Shown here piece after piece: positions 25,946 through 34,757 of a stretch of DNA of 64,000 nt. The position numbers and the translations under genes were made by a program. Source of the DNA: Roseomonas sp. E05 (GTDB taxonomy: Bacteria > Pseudomonadota > Alphaproteobacteria > Acetobacterales > Acetobacteraceae); NCBI RefSeq assembly GCF_030063475.1, contig NZ_JASIRT010000016.1, positions 30,179-94,178 on the forward strand, in the 5' to 3' direction. Every line of letters begins with the position of its first letter. Position 1 is the first letter of the stretch. Below the pieces are notes generated by a model. The model did not search any database, was not told the DNA's origin, and worked only from the letters and a program-made list of their open reading frames with translations.

Positions 25946-26740
25946 TCAGGCCGCCGCCCAGCCCCCGTCGATGGAGAGCGCGGCGCCGTTCACGCTGCCG
26001 CTGCCGGGGCCGCACAGGTAGAGGGCCATCTGGGCGACTTCCTCCACCTCGACCCAGCGCTTGCTCGGCTGCTTGGCCAGCAGGAAGTCCTTCAGCGCCG
26101 CCTCCTCGGTGATGCTGTTCTTCTCGGCCAGGGCGGTCACCTGCTTCTCCGCCAGCGGCGTGCGGACGAAGCCGGGGCAGACGGCGTTGCAGGTCACGCC
26201 GCTCTGGGCGATCTCCAGCGCCACGGTCCGCGTCATGCCCACCACGCCATGCTTCGCCGTGACATAGGCGACCTTCTCCGGCGAGGCGACCAGGCCGTGA
26301 ATGGAGGCGATATTGACGATCCGCCCCCAGGACCGCGCCTTCATTCCGGGCAGCACGGCCTTGATTGTGTGGAAATTTGCCGAGAGGTTGATGGCGATGA
26401 TGGCGTCCCACTTGTCATCCGGGAACTGCTCGACCGGGCTGGTGAACTGGATGCCGGCATTGTTCACCAGGATGTCCACCTGACCCAGCGCCTGCTCGGC
26501 CTCGGCGCACATGGCGCGGACCTGGGCAGGGTCGGAGAGGTCGGCGGCGGAATATGGCGGCTCGGCGCCATTGCCGGCCTTCGCCACCTCGCGCCGCGCA
26601 GCGGCGATGTCCTCCGGCTTGCCGAAGCCGTTCAGCATGACGCTTGCGCCGGCAGCGGCAAGCAGCTTGGCGATGCCGAGGCCGATGCCGCTCGTCGAGC
26701 CGGTGATCAGGGCTGTGCGGCCGGTCAGGATCTGTTCCAT
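25946..26740 (-). CDS. 3-hydroxybutyrate dehydrogenase (short-chain dehydrogenase)
   Basis: A 264-residue NAD-dependent SDR that interconverts (R)-3-hydroxybutyrate and acetoacetate in poly-hydroxybutyrate and ketone-body metabolism. Cofactor motif GSTSGIGLGIA, NNAG in DILVNNAGIQF, and catalytic Ser/Tyr/Lys in IVNIASIHGLVASPEKVAYVTAKHG. The segment CPGFVRTPLAEKQVTALAEKNSITEEAA is close to bacterial BdhA enzymes. The order with the flavin oxidoreductase and the TVP38 gene is on one strand with 29- and 15-bp gaps, so all three may be one transcript. Confidence 0.88.
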   Translation of the reverse strand: MEQILTGRTALITGSTSGIGLGIAKLLAAAGASVMLNGFGKPEDIAAARREVAKAGNGAEPPYSAADLSDPAQVRAMCAEAEQALGQVDILVNNAGIQFTSPVEQFPDDKWDAIIAINLSANFHTIKAVLPGMKARSWGRIVNIASIHGLVASPEKVAYVTAKHGVVGMTRTVALEIAQSGVTCNAVCPGFVRTPLAEKQVTALAEKNSITEEAALKDFLLAKQPSKRWVEVEEVAQMALYLCGPGSGSVNGAALSIDGGWAAA

Positions 26741-26769
26741 GCGGAGTGCTCCTTGGGGTGGGGAGGAAA

Positions 26770-28197
26770 TCAGGGAAGGCGGTTCAGCAGGCCGACGATG
26801 CCGCGCATCGCGGAGGACGTCAGCGCGGGCGTGTAGAAGCTTGCCGCGGCCCGCTTCGCGGCCTCCGCGCGGGTGGGATAGGGCAGAACCAGCTCGGCCA
26901 GGGCGGAGAGCGGCAGCTTGCGCCCGATGGTCAGCCCGAACAGGCCGGCCATCTCGCCCGCGCCCGCGCCCAGCACGCTGGCGCCGAGCAGGCGGCCGAG
27001 GCTGCTGACCACCAGCTTCACCTGCCCCTCGGTGTCACCCTCCGCCACGGCCCGGTCATTCTCGGTGAAGGGCTGGCGCAGCACGCGGACCGAATGGCCG
27101 GCGGCGCGCGCCTCGGCCTCGGTCATGCCGACCTGGGCGAGCTCGGGCGAGGTGTAGGTCACGCGTGGCAGGGCGGCGTAGTCCAGCCGCGCCGGGCGGC
27201 GGAACAGCATTGAGCGTATGACCACCGAGGCATGCAGCGAGGCCGCGTGGGTGAAGCGGCGCGGGCCGATGCCCTCGGGGTTCGCCACGTCGCCGGCGGC
27301 CCAGACGCGGCGGTTGGTGGTGCTGCGAAGGTCGGGCCCGGTCAGCACGCCTTCCGGGGAGGCGGCGATGTTGGCGGCGGCGAGATCCAGCGGCGCCAGC
27401 CGTGGCCTGCGCCCCAGGGCGAAGAGCAGGTGCGAGCCAGGGATCCGCGCACCGCCCTCGATCACCAGGGCGACGCCCTCCGGCGCACGCTCCACGCCAA
27501 TGGCGTGCGTGTTCTCGTGGATGACCACGCCCTCCCGCCGCAGCGCCTCGCGCAGGGGCACGCGCAGCTCGACATCCTCAGCGCCCAGGATGTGGGGGCT
27601 CGCCTCGATCAGGCTGACGCGGCAGCCGAGTCGCGCATGGGCCTGGGCCAGCTCGACGCCCTGGCTGCCGCCACCCAGGATCAGCAGGTGCTCGGGCGCT
27701 TCCTCCAGGTCGAACAGGGTCTCGTGGGTGAGCCAGGGGCAGCTCACCAGCCCATGCAGGTCCGGCACCGCCGGCGCGCTGCCGGCGGCGATGACGGCCC
27801 GGCGGAAGCGATGGATGCGGCCCGCCGCCTCGATCTGGTCGGGGGCGACGAAATGGGCGCTGGCGCGGACCACCTCCACGCCCATCCCGTTGAAGCGCTC
27901 GGCCGAATCGGCCGGCGCGATATGGGCGATGGCGTCCTGGACATGCCGGCGCACACCCTGCCAGTCCACCCGGACCTCGCCGGCCTGGATACCGAAGCGG
28001 GCGGCGTCACGCACCGCGACGGCGCGCCTGGCGGCGGCGAGCAGCGCCTTGGAGGGCACGCAGCCCGTGTTGAGGCATTCCCCGCCCATCCTCTCGCGCT
28101 CGAACAGCACCACCTTGCGGCCGAGCGACGCGGCCATGGCAGCCACCGAGAGGCCGGCCGCGCCGGCACCGATGATCGCCACGTCATGGTCAGGCAT
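26770..28197 (-). CDS. Pyridine nucleotide-disulfide oxidoreductase (dihydrolipoamide dehydrogenase/mercuric reductase-like)
   Basis: A 475-residue flavoprotein of class I disulfide reductases. FAD loop: VAIIGAGAAGLSVAAMAASLG; redox-active disulfide in GGECLNTGCVPSKAL (C-x4-C, residues about 40-45); NAD loop: LLILGGGSQGVELAQA; FAD second motif: VWAAGDV; and C-terminal dimerisation domain (YTSPELAQVGMTEAEA). The C-terminal HPxxxE His/Glu pair of true lipoamide dehydrogenases is not seen: that region reads LPLSALAELVLPYPTRAEA. It stands beside a TVP38 gene, a pair fused in one polypeptide in some bacteria. The substrate is unknown. Confidence 0.85.
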   Translation of the reverse strand: MPDHDVAIIGAGAAGLSVAAMAASLGRKVVLFERERMGGECLNTGCVPSKALLAAARRAVAVRDAARFGIQAGEVRVDWQGVRRHVQDAIAHIAPADSAERFNGMGVEVVRASAHFVAPDQIEAAGRIHRFRRAVIAAGSAPAVPDLHGLVSCPWLTHETLFDLEEAPEHLLILGGGSQGVELAQAHARLGCRVSLIEASPHILGAEDVELRVPLREALRREGVVIHENTHAIGVERAPEGVALVIEGGARIPGSHLLFALGRRPRLAPLDLAAANIAASPEGVLTGPDLRSTTNRRVWAAGDVANPEGIGPRRFTHAASLHASVVIRSMLFRRPARLDYAALPRVTYTSPELAQVGMTEAEARAAGHSVRVLRQPFTENDRAVAEGDTEGQVKLVVSSLGRLLGASVLGAGAGEMAGLFGLTIGRKLPLSALAELVLPYPTRAEAAKRAAASFYTPALTSSAMRGIVGLLNRLP

Positions 28198-28212
28198 GTA
28201 CCTCAGATCCTT

Positions 28213-28968
28213 TTATCTTGCGGCCGGCGGGGCGGCCTGGAGGGTCCGTGCGCGCCGGCGCCACGCCGCCGCGCCGAGCGACAGGAGCGCCAGCCCGCCC
28301 AGCGGCAGCAGGATGCGCATGGACGTCAGCGCCGCAAGGTCGGGCTGCGTGCCTTCGTCCAGGGTCGAACCGAGGCCGGCGCCGATGCCGGCATAGACGA
28401 GGGTGCCCGGGATGATGCCCAGCAGCGTGGCGGCCGCATACGGCAGCAGGCGCATTCCCGCCAGGGCCGGGGCCAGGTTGACCAGCCAGTAGGGCAGCAA
28501 CGGGAACAGACGCAGCGCCAGGAGATAGAGGAAGCCATCCCGCGCCAGCTCCTCGCGCAGGGCGGCGAGCCGGCCCCCGGAGCGGCGGGCAAGGCCCGGC
28601 GCGAAGGCGGCGCGGACCAGCAGGAACAGCAGGCAGGCCCCGAGGCTGGCGCCCACCACCGCCAGCCCGCCGCCGGCCCAGGGACCGAACAGGAAGCCAC
28701 CCGCCAGCGTCAGGAAGCTGGCGCCGGGCAGGGAGAGCACCACGACCGCCACATACAGCCCCAGATAGGCCAGCGCCGCGCGGACCGGCGCCGCCTCCAC
28801 CGTTTCAGCCAGGGCGGCGCGATGGGCGGCCAGCGCCGGCCAGGAGAGCAGGTCGGGCAGGGAGACGATTCCGGCCAGGAACAGCGCCGCGGCCGCCGCG
28901 AGCAGCGCCGGGGAGCGCCCCTTCCAGCCGGTGCGCGCAGAGGTGGGCAAAGGCAGGGAGGGACGCAT
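28213..28968 (-). CDS. TVP38/TMEM64 family membrane protein
   Basis: A 251-residue polytopic inner-membrane protein of the VTT/SNARE-associated superfamily. Family features are LPGASFLTLAGGFLFGPWAGGGLAVVGASLGACL and YWLVNLAPALAGMRLLPYAAATLLGIIPGTLVYAGIGAGLGS, with about five hydrophobic segments. The role is thought to be lipid handling. The start is at ATG 28968; a longer frame reaches 29022. It is probably co-transcribed with the following flavin oxidoreductase, which implies a shared redox/membrane function (inference). Confidence 0.85.
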   Translation of the reverse strand: MRPSLPLPTSARTGWKGRSPALLAAAAALFLAGIVSLPDLLSWPALAAHRAALAETVEAAPVRAALAYLGLYVAVVVLSLPGASFLTLAGGFLFGPWAGGGLAVVGASLGACLLFLLVRAAFAPGLARRSGGRLAALREELARDGFLYLLALRLFPLLPYWLVNLAPALAGMRLLPYAAATLLGIIPGTLVYAGIGAGLGSTLDEGTQPDLAALTSMRILLPLGGLALLSLGAAAWRRRARTLQAAPPAAR

Positions 28969-29028
28969 GGTGCAGCCTGAGATGGGGCGCGCGCAACGCC
29001 AATGGAAGGTTGCAGCGAGCAACGGCGG

Positions 29029-29057
29029 TTGACGGGACGCGACACGCCTCCCTATAC
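29029..29057 (+). promoter_or_regulatory. Promoter of rpmH
   Basis: TTGACG (29029-29034), 17-bp spacer, CTATAC (29052-29057), about 100 bp before the rpmH start. A near-consensus housekeeping promoter for the rpmH-rnpA-yidD-yidC-engB run. Confidence 0.6.
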
Positions 29058-29158
29058 GTCCCCACCTTCGCCGGCCATCCTGAGGGAGGCCGGCTCGTGC
29101 CGCAGCGTTCCAGCCAGGAGCGGGGCGGCGCCGATCTCGATCAACGGAGTAGCGCGTC

Positions 29159-29293
29159 GTGAAGCGTACTTATCAGCCGTCCAAGCTCGTCCGGAAGCGC
29201 CGGCATGGTTTCCGCGCCCGCATGGAGACGGTGGGCGGCCGCAATGTGCTGGCCAACCGCCGCAGCAAGGGCCGGAAGAAGCTCTCCGCCTGA
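29159..29293 (+). CDS. rpmH: 50S ribosomal protein L34
   Basis: A 44-residue, strongly basic protein that reads [18 protein letters not shown] at the start and ends GRKKLSA. It is identical in pattern to bacterial L34, including the KRTYQPS start and the [19 protein letters not shown] core. The start is GTG at 29159; GGAG at 29146 lies 9 nt upstream. rpmH heads the universally conserved rpmH-rnpA cluster. Confidence 0.98.
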   Translation: MKRTYQPSKLVRKRRHGFRARMETVGGRNVLANRRSKGRKKLSA

Positions 29294-29327
29294 GTCGCCA
29301 CGGGCTGCTTCGGAGAAGGGCATCGCC

Positions 29328-29669
29328 GTGGCCTCGCCGCCCCGCCTCAAGCGGCGGCGCGAATTCCTTCGCGTTGCCGGCAAGGGCAGCCGCACCGCCC
29401 GGCCGAGCCTCGTCCTGCAGGCCCTGCCGGGTACGGCGGGGCCGTTGCGCGTTGGCTTTACCGCGACGAAGAAGCTCGGCAATGCCGTGGTGCGGAACCG
29501 CGCGAAGCGGCGCCTGCGCGAAGCGGCCCGGCTGACCCTCGGCGAGAATGCGCCGGAGGGCTGGAACCTCGTCCTGATCGGGCGCGAGGGCACGGGCAAC
29601 CGTGCCTTCCATCTGCTTCTGGCCGATCTGCGTGGGGCGCTGCGCCAGGCCGGCGTGTTGCAGCCATGA
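29328..29669 (+). CDS. rnpA: Ribonuclease P protein component
   Basis: A 113-residue protein that binds the RNase P RNA and helps process 5' leaders of pre-tRNA. The conserved core is [28 protein letters not shown] (RNR motif), with the start [11 protein letters not shown] placed the start at GTG 29328, where AAGGG (29316-29320) is 7 nt upstream; the frame is open further upstream inside rpmH. The stop overlaps yidD (ATGA). Confidence 0.95.
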   Translation: MASPPRLKRRREFLRVAGKGSRTARPSLVLQALPGTAGPLRVGFTATKKLGNAVVRNRAKRRLREAARLTLGENAPEGWNLVLIGREGTGNRAFHLLLADLRGALRQAGVLQP

Positions 29670-30001
29670 GGCGCCTGGCGGGCGGACGCTCCGTCAGCCC
29701 GGCCGCCTGGGTGCTGAAGGGCGCGGTCCGCACGTATCAGCTCACGCTGCGGGGGGTCATCGGCAGCCACTGCCGCTTCTATCCGCATTGCAGCGCCTAT
29801 GCGATCGAGGCGCTGGAGATCCATGGCGCGGTGCGCGGCACCTGGCTGACGGCCGGCCGCATCCTGCGCTGCAATCCCTGGCATCCCGGCGGCTATGACC
29901 CGGTGCCCGCGGCTGCCAGCGCAGAGAATTCCTCGACGGAGCCTGAGGCGGCGCCGTCTTCTTGCCCGCCGCCGCGCGCGCGGGCCCACCAGAAGGCCTG
30001 A
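29666..30001 (+). CDS. yidD: Membrane protein insertion efficiency factor YidD
   Basis: A 111-residue membrane-associated protein that helps YidC-dependent insertion. The conserved pattern is [27 protein letters not shown] and [19 protein letters not shown], including three cysteines. The C-terminal 35 residues are a low-complexity tail rich in Ala, Pro and Ser that is not part of the family core. It starts in an ATGA overlap with rnpA and ends 14 bp before yidC. Confidence 0.94.
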   Translation: MRRLAGGRSVSPAAWVLKGAVRTYQLTLRGVIGSHCRFYPHCSAYAIEALEIHGAVRGTWLTAGRILRCNPWHPGGYDPVPAAASAENSSTEPEAAPSSCPPPRARAHQKA

Positions 30002-30015
30002 CGGCACGGGATCCG

Positions 30016-31788
30016 ATGGACCAGAAGCGACTCCTCGCTGCGATTGCACTCTCGATCGGCATCCTGCTGGCCTTCGACTTGTGGAAACGCGAAACCACCC
30101 CGCCGGCCGAGCCGCCGCCGCCTGCCGTGGCACAGCAGGCCCCGACGCCCGCCGCCCCGGTTGCACCTGGTAGTCCCGGCGCGGCCACGACTGCCGCGGC
30201 GGCGCCGGAAGCCAGCCGCCCGCCGGCACAGCGCCTGAAGATCGAGAGCCCCCGCCTGTCCGGCAGCCTGCTGCTGCGCGGCGCCCGGCTGGATGACCTG
30301 GTGCTGAAGGACTACCGCGAGACGACCGCGCCCAACTCGCCGCTGGTGCGTATGTTCGCCCCGCGCGACGAGGTGCAGCCCTACTTCACCCAGTGGGGCT
30401 GGTCGGCGGCGGATGGCCGCACCCGCGTGCCGGATGCCGACACCGACTGGACCGCCAGCGGCGGCCCGCTGAGCCCGGACAGCCCGGTGACGCTCTCCTG
30501 GGACAATGGCCAGGGCCAGACCTTCCAGATCCTGCTCAGCCTCGACCGCAACTTCATGTTCAATGCCGAGCAACGGGTCATCAACAACGGTGGCGACGCC
30601 GTGCAGGTGCTGCCCTGGGTGCGCGTGCGCCGCGAGGCGACGCCCCATGTCGCCGGCTACTACATCCTGCATGAGGGCTTCGTCGGCGTGCTGGGCGGCC
30701 GCCTCCAGGAGCAGACCTACAAGGCGGCCAAGGGCGAAGCCGAGGGCGAGGGCAAGAAGGGCGTCGCGCTCGAGCAGGACACCACCGGCGGCTGGGCCGG
30801 CTTCACCGACAAGTACTGGCTCTCCGCCATCGCGCCGGTGGACGCCGCGCAGCCGCTGCACGCCACCTGGCGCCACGCCGCCGAGGGCGGCCAGGACCGC
30901 TGGCAGGTGGACTTCGCGACCCCCGCGCCGCAGAGCGTGGCGCCCGGCGCGACCGGCGCGCTCGCCACCCGCGTCTTCGCGGGCGCCAAGGAGGTGCACC
31001 TGCTGGACGCCTACCAGTCGAACCTCGGCATCACCGATTTCGACAAGGCGATCGACTTCGGCTGGTTCTACTTCCTGACCAAGCCCTTCTTCTACGCGCT
31101 CGACTTCCTGTACCGGCTGCTCGGTAACTTCGGCATCGCCATCCTGGTGGCCACGGTGGTGCTGAAGGCGCTGTTCTTCCCGCTGGCCAACAAGGCCTAC
31201 AAGTCCATGGCGCGGATGAAGGCGCTGGCGCCCAAGATGCAGGAGATCCGCGAGCGCTATAAGGAGGACCCGGCCAAGGCGCAGTCCGAGATGATGGCGC
31301 TCTACCGGACGGAGAAGGTGAACCCGGCCTCCGGCTGCCTGCCGATGCTGATCCAGGTGCCGGTCTTCTTCGCGCTGTACAAGGTGCTGTTCGTCACCAT
31401 CGAGATGCGGCATGCGCCCTTCTTCGGCTGGATCCACGACCTCTCGGCGCCCGACCCGACGAACCTCTTCACCCTGTTCGGCCTGATCCCGTGGGAGCCG
31501 CCGCACCTGCTGCACATGCCGATCTGGGCGATCATCATGGGCCTCACCATGTTCTTCCAGCAGCGTCTCAACCCGACGCCGCCGGACCCGGTGCAGGCCA
31601 AGATCTTTACCTTCATGCCGATCATCTTCACCTTCATGCTGGCCAGCTTCCCGGCCGGGCTGGTGATCTACTGGTCCTGGAACAACCTGCTCTCCATTCT
31701 TCAGCAGTCCTACATCATGCGGCACGACCGGGCGGCCCGGCGCGAGGAGCAGGCGCTGAAGAAGACCACCGCAAAGGCCAAGGGGTGA
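30016..31788 (+). CDS. yidC: Membrane protein insertase YidC
   Basis: A 590-residue insertase of the Oxa1/Alb3/YidC family. N-terminal membrane segment at residues 6-23; a Pro/Ala-rich linker (residues 30-75); a large periplasmic domain; then the five-helix insertase core from about residue 355, with WFYFLTKPFFYALDFLYRLLGNFGIAIL, NKAYKSMARMKALAPKMQEIRERYKEDP, and the final helices FTFMPIIFTFMLASFPAGLVIYWSWNNLLSILQQ. Start ATG 30016. The stop overlaps the engB start (GTGA). Confidence 0.96.
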   Translation: MDQKRLLAAIALSIGILLAFDLWKRETTPPAEPPPPAVAQQAPTPAAPVAPGSPGAATTAAAAPEASRPPAQRLKIESPRLSGSLLLRGARLDDLVLKDYRETTAPNSPLVRMFAPRDEVQPYFTQWGWSAADGRTRVPDADTDWTASGGPLSPDSPVTLSWDNGQGQTFQILLSLDRNFMFNAEQRVINNGGDAVQVLPWVRVRREATPHVAGYYILHEGFVGVLGGRLQEQTYKAAKGEAEGEGKKGVALEQDTTGGWAGFTDKYWLSAIAPVDAAQPLHATWRHAAEGGQDRWQVDFATPAPQSVAPGATGALATRVFAGAKEVHLLDAYQSNLGITDFDKAIDFGWFYFLTKPFFYALDFLYRLLGNFGIAILVATVVLKALFFPLANKAYKSMARMKALAPKMQEIRERYKEDPAKAQSEMMALYRTEKVNPASGCLPMLIQVPVFFALYKVLFVTIEMRHAPFFGWIHDLSAPDPTNLFTLFGLIPWEPPHLLHMPIWAIIMGLTMFFQQRLNPTPPDPVQAKIFTFMPIIFTFMLASFPAGLVIYWSWNNLLSILQQSYIMRHDRAARREEQALKKTTAKAKG

Positions 31789-32456
31789 GCGGCGGCCTGC
31801 TGGAGGCGCGCGACGAGGAGGAGCGCGCCTCCCTGATCGAGCAGGGGCGCCTGCTGTTCGCGCGCCCCTGCCAGTTCATCTTCGCCGCGCAGCGGATCGA
31901 CCAGCTGCCGGAGCCCCGGCTGCCGGAGATCGCCCTCTGCGGGCGCTCCAATGTCGGCAAATCCTCGTTGGTGAACGCGCTGACCGGGCAGAACAGCCTG
32001 GCCCGCGTCTCCAACACCCCGGGCCGGACCAAGCAGCTGAACTTCTTCGAGCTGGGCGGCCGCCTGGTGCTGGTGGACATGCCGGGCTACGGCTATGCCC
32101 AGGCCGCCCGCAGCGTGAAGGAGGACTGGCAGGGGTTGATGTTCAACTTCCTCCGCGGCCGCCCGAACCTGCGCCGCGTGGTGCTGCTGCTCGACGCCCG
32201 CATCGAGACCAAGGCGAGCGACCGGGCGGCCATGGAACTGCTCTCCGAGGCCGCCGTGGCCTTCCAGATCGTGCTGACCAAGGCGGACGACACCAAGCCC
32301 GGCTGGCTGGAGCAGCGGCAGAAGGAGGCGGCGGCGCTGGTCAAGAAGTACACCGCCGCCCACCCGCTGGTGATCACCACCAGCAGCGAGACGGGGTTGG
32401 GCATCCCCGAACTGCGCGCCGAGCTGGCCTCGCTGGCCGAGCCCGCCGCGCCATAG
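31785..32456 (+). CDS. engB: Ribosome biogenesis GTPase EngB (YihA/YsxC)
   Basis: A 223-residue TrmE-Era-like GTPase for assembly of the 50S subunit. G1 GRSNVGKSS, G2 VSNTPGRTKQLNFF, G3 DMPGYGYA, G4 TKADD, G5 SSETG are all visible. The start is GTG 31785, overlapping the yidC stop, with AAGG 5-8 nt upstream. Full length. It closes the rpmH block and is convergent with the unknown 708-residue gene (12-bp gap). Confidence 0.96.
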   Translation: MSGGLLEARDEEERASLIEQGRLLFARPCQFIFAAQRIDQLPEPRLPEIALCGRSNVGKSSLVNALTGQNSLARVSNTPGRTKQLNFFELGGRLVLVDMPGYGYAQAARSVKEDWQGLMFNFLRGRPNLRRVVLLLDARIETKASDRAAMELLSEAAVAFQIVLTKADDTKPGWLEQRQKEAAALVKKYTAAHPLVITTSSETGLGIPELRAELASLAEPAAP

Positions 32457-32468
32457 GGCGACCGCCCC

Positions 32469-34595
32469 TCAGGCGGGGGCGGCCTGCGGCGCCTCGTTCC
32501 GCTCCAGCTCGGGGTAGCTGATCCAGTGGGCGCCCCTGGGCCGGCGCAGCGCCGGATCCTTTGGCGGCATCAGCTTGTGGAAGGGGAAGCCGGCATCCTC
32601 CACATTGGCGAAGACCGTCTCCGGGGCCGCCCGCACCGTCCAGGTGTAGACGGCGGTGGTGATGTTCTGGTCGATCCCCCAATGGCTGTTGCGGATGTGG
32701 CCGCAGGCCTGCAAATGCGTCGCCGTCACGCGCCGCAGCAGCTCAGCGAACCGCCGTGCGGCGGCCGTATTGGCGAAGACGACAATGTCCGCCGCGATGC
32801 CGACCCAGGGCCGGACGTATGCGTAGCGGAGGATGATCTGCCCGCCATCCGGCGCCGAGACCTGGCGGCGCACCGCGTCGAAGCCCCGGACGGCGACGTC
32901 GTAGTCCGGCCGCAGGCTCTGCAGGAACGCTTCGGGGGCCATCCGCCAGGCGAGGTCGATATCCGTCAGGATGAGCGGACCTTCCAGCAGGTCCATGATG
33001 CGCGCGGCCTGGATGAAGCGGGCCGAGGCGAAGTAGTAGGCGCGGTCCAGCGTGACCGGCTCGCTGGAGAGCGTCACATCGAAGCCGGGCAAAATGGCGC
33101 GCAGCTCGGCGAGCTCCTTCTCGATCTCCGCACGCTCGCCCACGAGATGCAGATGCAGCCGCCCTTCCTCGGCATGGGCGGCCAGCCCGCGCGCGTAGAA
33201 GCTGAGGAAGGAGCGGACGTAGCCGACATTCGCCGAGGTCATGATGAGCGGCAGCTGGTCCCGCCGTGCCCGGGCGCCGGGGTCGGCCGTGCGGTGCAGG
33301 ATCTCGAACCGGAAGGGGGTGGAGGCCAGCGGCGCCTCGTCTTCGGTGAATTCCGCGTCGATCCGGCCGACGGCGCGGTAGTCGAGGTAGGAGGGATGGC
33401 CATAGCCCGTGGAGAGCAGCTCCGTCGCGAGGGCGAAGTTCTCCGTCGCGAGGTCCACCTGGCCGGAGCCGAAGGCCGCCTGCGCGATGTAGTTGGCGCG
33501 GGCATGCGGGTGGATCAACGCGCCACGCCGCTGCATCAGCTCCGTCATGCGCAGCCGCAGCTGCGGCTCCTCCCAGTAGCGGATGGTCTGCGGCAGGTAG
33601 CTGAGCAGCGCGTGCAGCACGCGGGAGAGCAGGTTGCCGCCATTGTCCGGCAACGCCTCAGCCACTTCCCAGAGATGCTCCAAGAGGCGGAAACGTACCG
33701 CCTCCATCTCCGGCGCCGCCGACTTCCACAGCATGGGGATGCGGGTCAGCGCCAGCAGGGTTTCGGTCGCCTCGCGCGGCCGCAGGAGCGCCACGCGGCC
33801 CAGGATCTCCTCCAGCACCGTGCCGGGGCGGACATCGCTGGCCTTGGCCAGGGCGGCCCGCAGCGCATCGTCGCCGAAGCCTTCGCCCAGATGGGCGTTC
33901 CAGCGGAGCGAGGCGAGATGCACCGCCCGCTCGAAACGGAAGCGGTCCAGGCTGGGGAAGGCCGCCGCCGGTACGGCGATCGGGATCTGCTCAGCGCCCT
34001 CGACGGCTTCCGCGTTGGGCGTCCGTTCCAGACGCTCGATCAGCAGGTCGAAATAGAAGCTGGCCACGCCTGGGCTGGCTGAGCGGCTGCAAGCGCGGCC
34101 GAGATAGGCGAGGGTGGAGGGAATGCCCGAAGCCTTGCGCATGAACTGCAGAAGGCCAAGCATCGCCCGCTCCTCCTCGGGAAACCGCAGCACGAGGTTG
34201 CGGAGGATGCGCTCCGCGCGGCTGCGCGCCGCGTTCACCTCAGCCGCCGGGGCGGTGCTCGCCAGGCGGGTGCGGATCTGGTCCCAGGCATTGGCAATGT
34301 TGAGGATCTGGGTATAGGCGAAGTCCTCCAGCGCGGCATTGCATTCCGGCAGCTGGGCGAGGGCGGCCAGGGCATCCAGCGCGGAGACCTGGAGGAGGTG
34401 CACGCGCGCTCGCGCCTCCACCCATTCCGCCAAGGTGAAGCCGTTCACATGGGCGAGGCGGTCAATCGCCGCCCGCAGCTCCGGGGCTTCGGGGTGCGGC
34501 CGCTCGCGCCGCCAGTCGATGGAGGGGGCGCCCTGCTGCAGGTCCGTCAGTTCCTTGAGGATCTCGGCGGCGGTGTTGCGAGGGGGTGTCGGCAC
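32469..34595 (-). CDS. Unrecognised 708-residue protein with a glycosyltransferase-like C-terminal third
   Basis: The N-terminal 430 residues are nearly all helical with many short Leu/Ala repeats, resembling TPR-like solenoids (for example FALATELLSTGYGHPSYLDYRAV). From about residue 440 to 680 the sequence is alpha/beta: LPLIMTSANVGYVRSFLSFYARG, then LHLHLVGERAEIEKELAELRAI, and GPLILTDIDLAWRMAP, whose D545-x-D547 looks like the metal-binding DxD of GT-A glycosyltransferases; NSHWGIDQNITTAVYTW follows. No signal peptide or membrane segment. Start GTG 34595 with GGAG about 10 nt upstream. The exact family is not recognised. It is divergent from argB. A cytosolic transferase of a capsule or protein sugar is one reading. 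Confidence 0.55.
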   Translation of the reverse strand: MPTPPRNTAAEILKELTDLQQGAPSIDWRRERPHPEAPELRAAIDRLAHVNGFTLAEWVEARARVHLLQVSALDALAALAQLPECNAALEDFAYTQILNIANAWDQIRTRLASTAPAAEVNAARSRAERILRNLVLRFPEEERAMLGLLQFMRKASGIPSTLAYLGRACSRSASPGVASFYFDLLIERLERTPNAEAVEGAEQIPIAVPAAAFPSLDRFRFERAVHLASLRWNAHLGEGFGDDALRAALAKASDVRPGTVLEEILGRVALLRPREATETLLALTRIPMLWKSAAPEMEAVRFRLLEHLWEVAEALPDNGGNLLSRVLHALLSYLPQTIRYWEEPQLRLRMTELMQRRGALIHPHARANYIAQAAFGSGQVDLATENFALATELLSTGYGHPSYLDYRAVGRIDAEFTEDEAPLASTPFRFEILHRTADPGARARRDQLPLIMTSANVGYVRSFLSFYARGLAAHAEEGRLHLHLVGERAEIEKELAELRAILPGFDVTLSSEPVTLDRAYYFASARFIQAARIMDLLEGPLILTDIDLAWRMAPEAFLQSLRPDYDVAVRGFDAVRRQVSAPDGGQIILRYAYVRPWVGIAADIVVFANTAAARRFAELLRRVTATHLQACGHIRNSHWGIDQNITTAVYTWTVRAAPETVFANVEDAGFPFHKLMPPKDPALRRPRGAHWISYPELERNEAPQAAPA

Positions 34596-34695
34596 GTGTT
34601 CGAGGCTCCATCCTGGAGCGCCTTGATACCATGCCGGAAGGTTGCGGGCCTACCCCTGAGCTCAACCCGGCCATGGGGTGGGCCGGCGGTCCCTC

Positions 34696-34724
34696 TTGAC
34701 CCCCGCGGGCGCGCCCCCTAGACG
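34696..34724 (+). promoter_or_regulatory. Promoter of argB
   Basis: TTGACC (34696-34701), 17-bp spacer, TAGACG (34719-34724), 33 bp before the argB start codon. Confidence 0.5.
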
Positions 34725-34757
34725 CGCCGACGCAGCTTGAAGCGGGAAGGGATGTCC

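Noticed and set aside
29893..31725. A 610-codon minus-strand frame opposite yidC
   Set aside because: Antisense to a certain gene, with no recognisable motifs.
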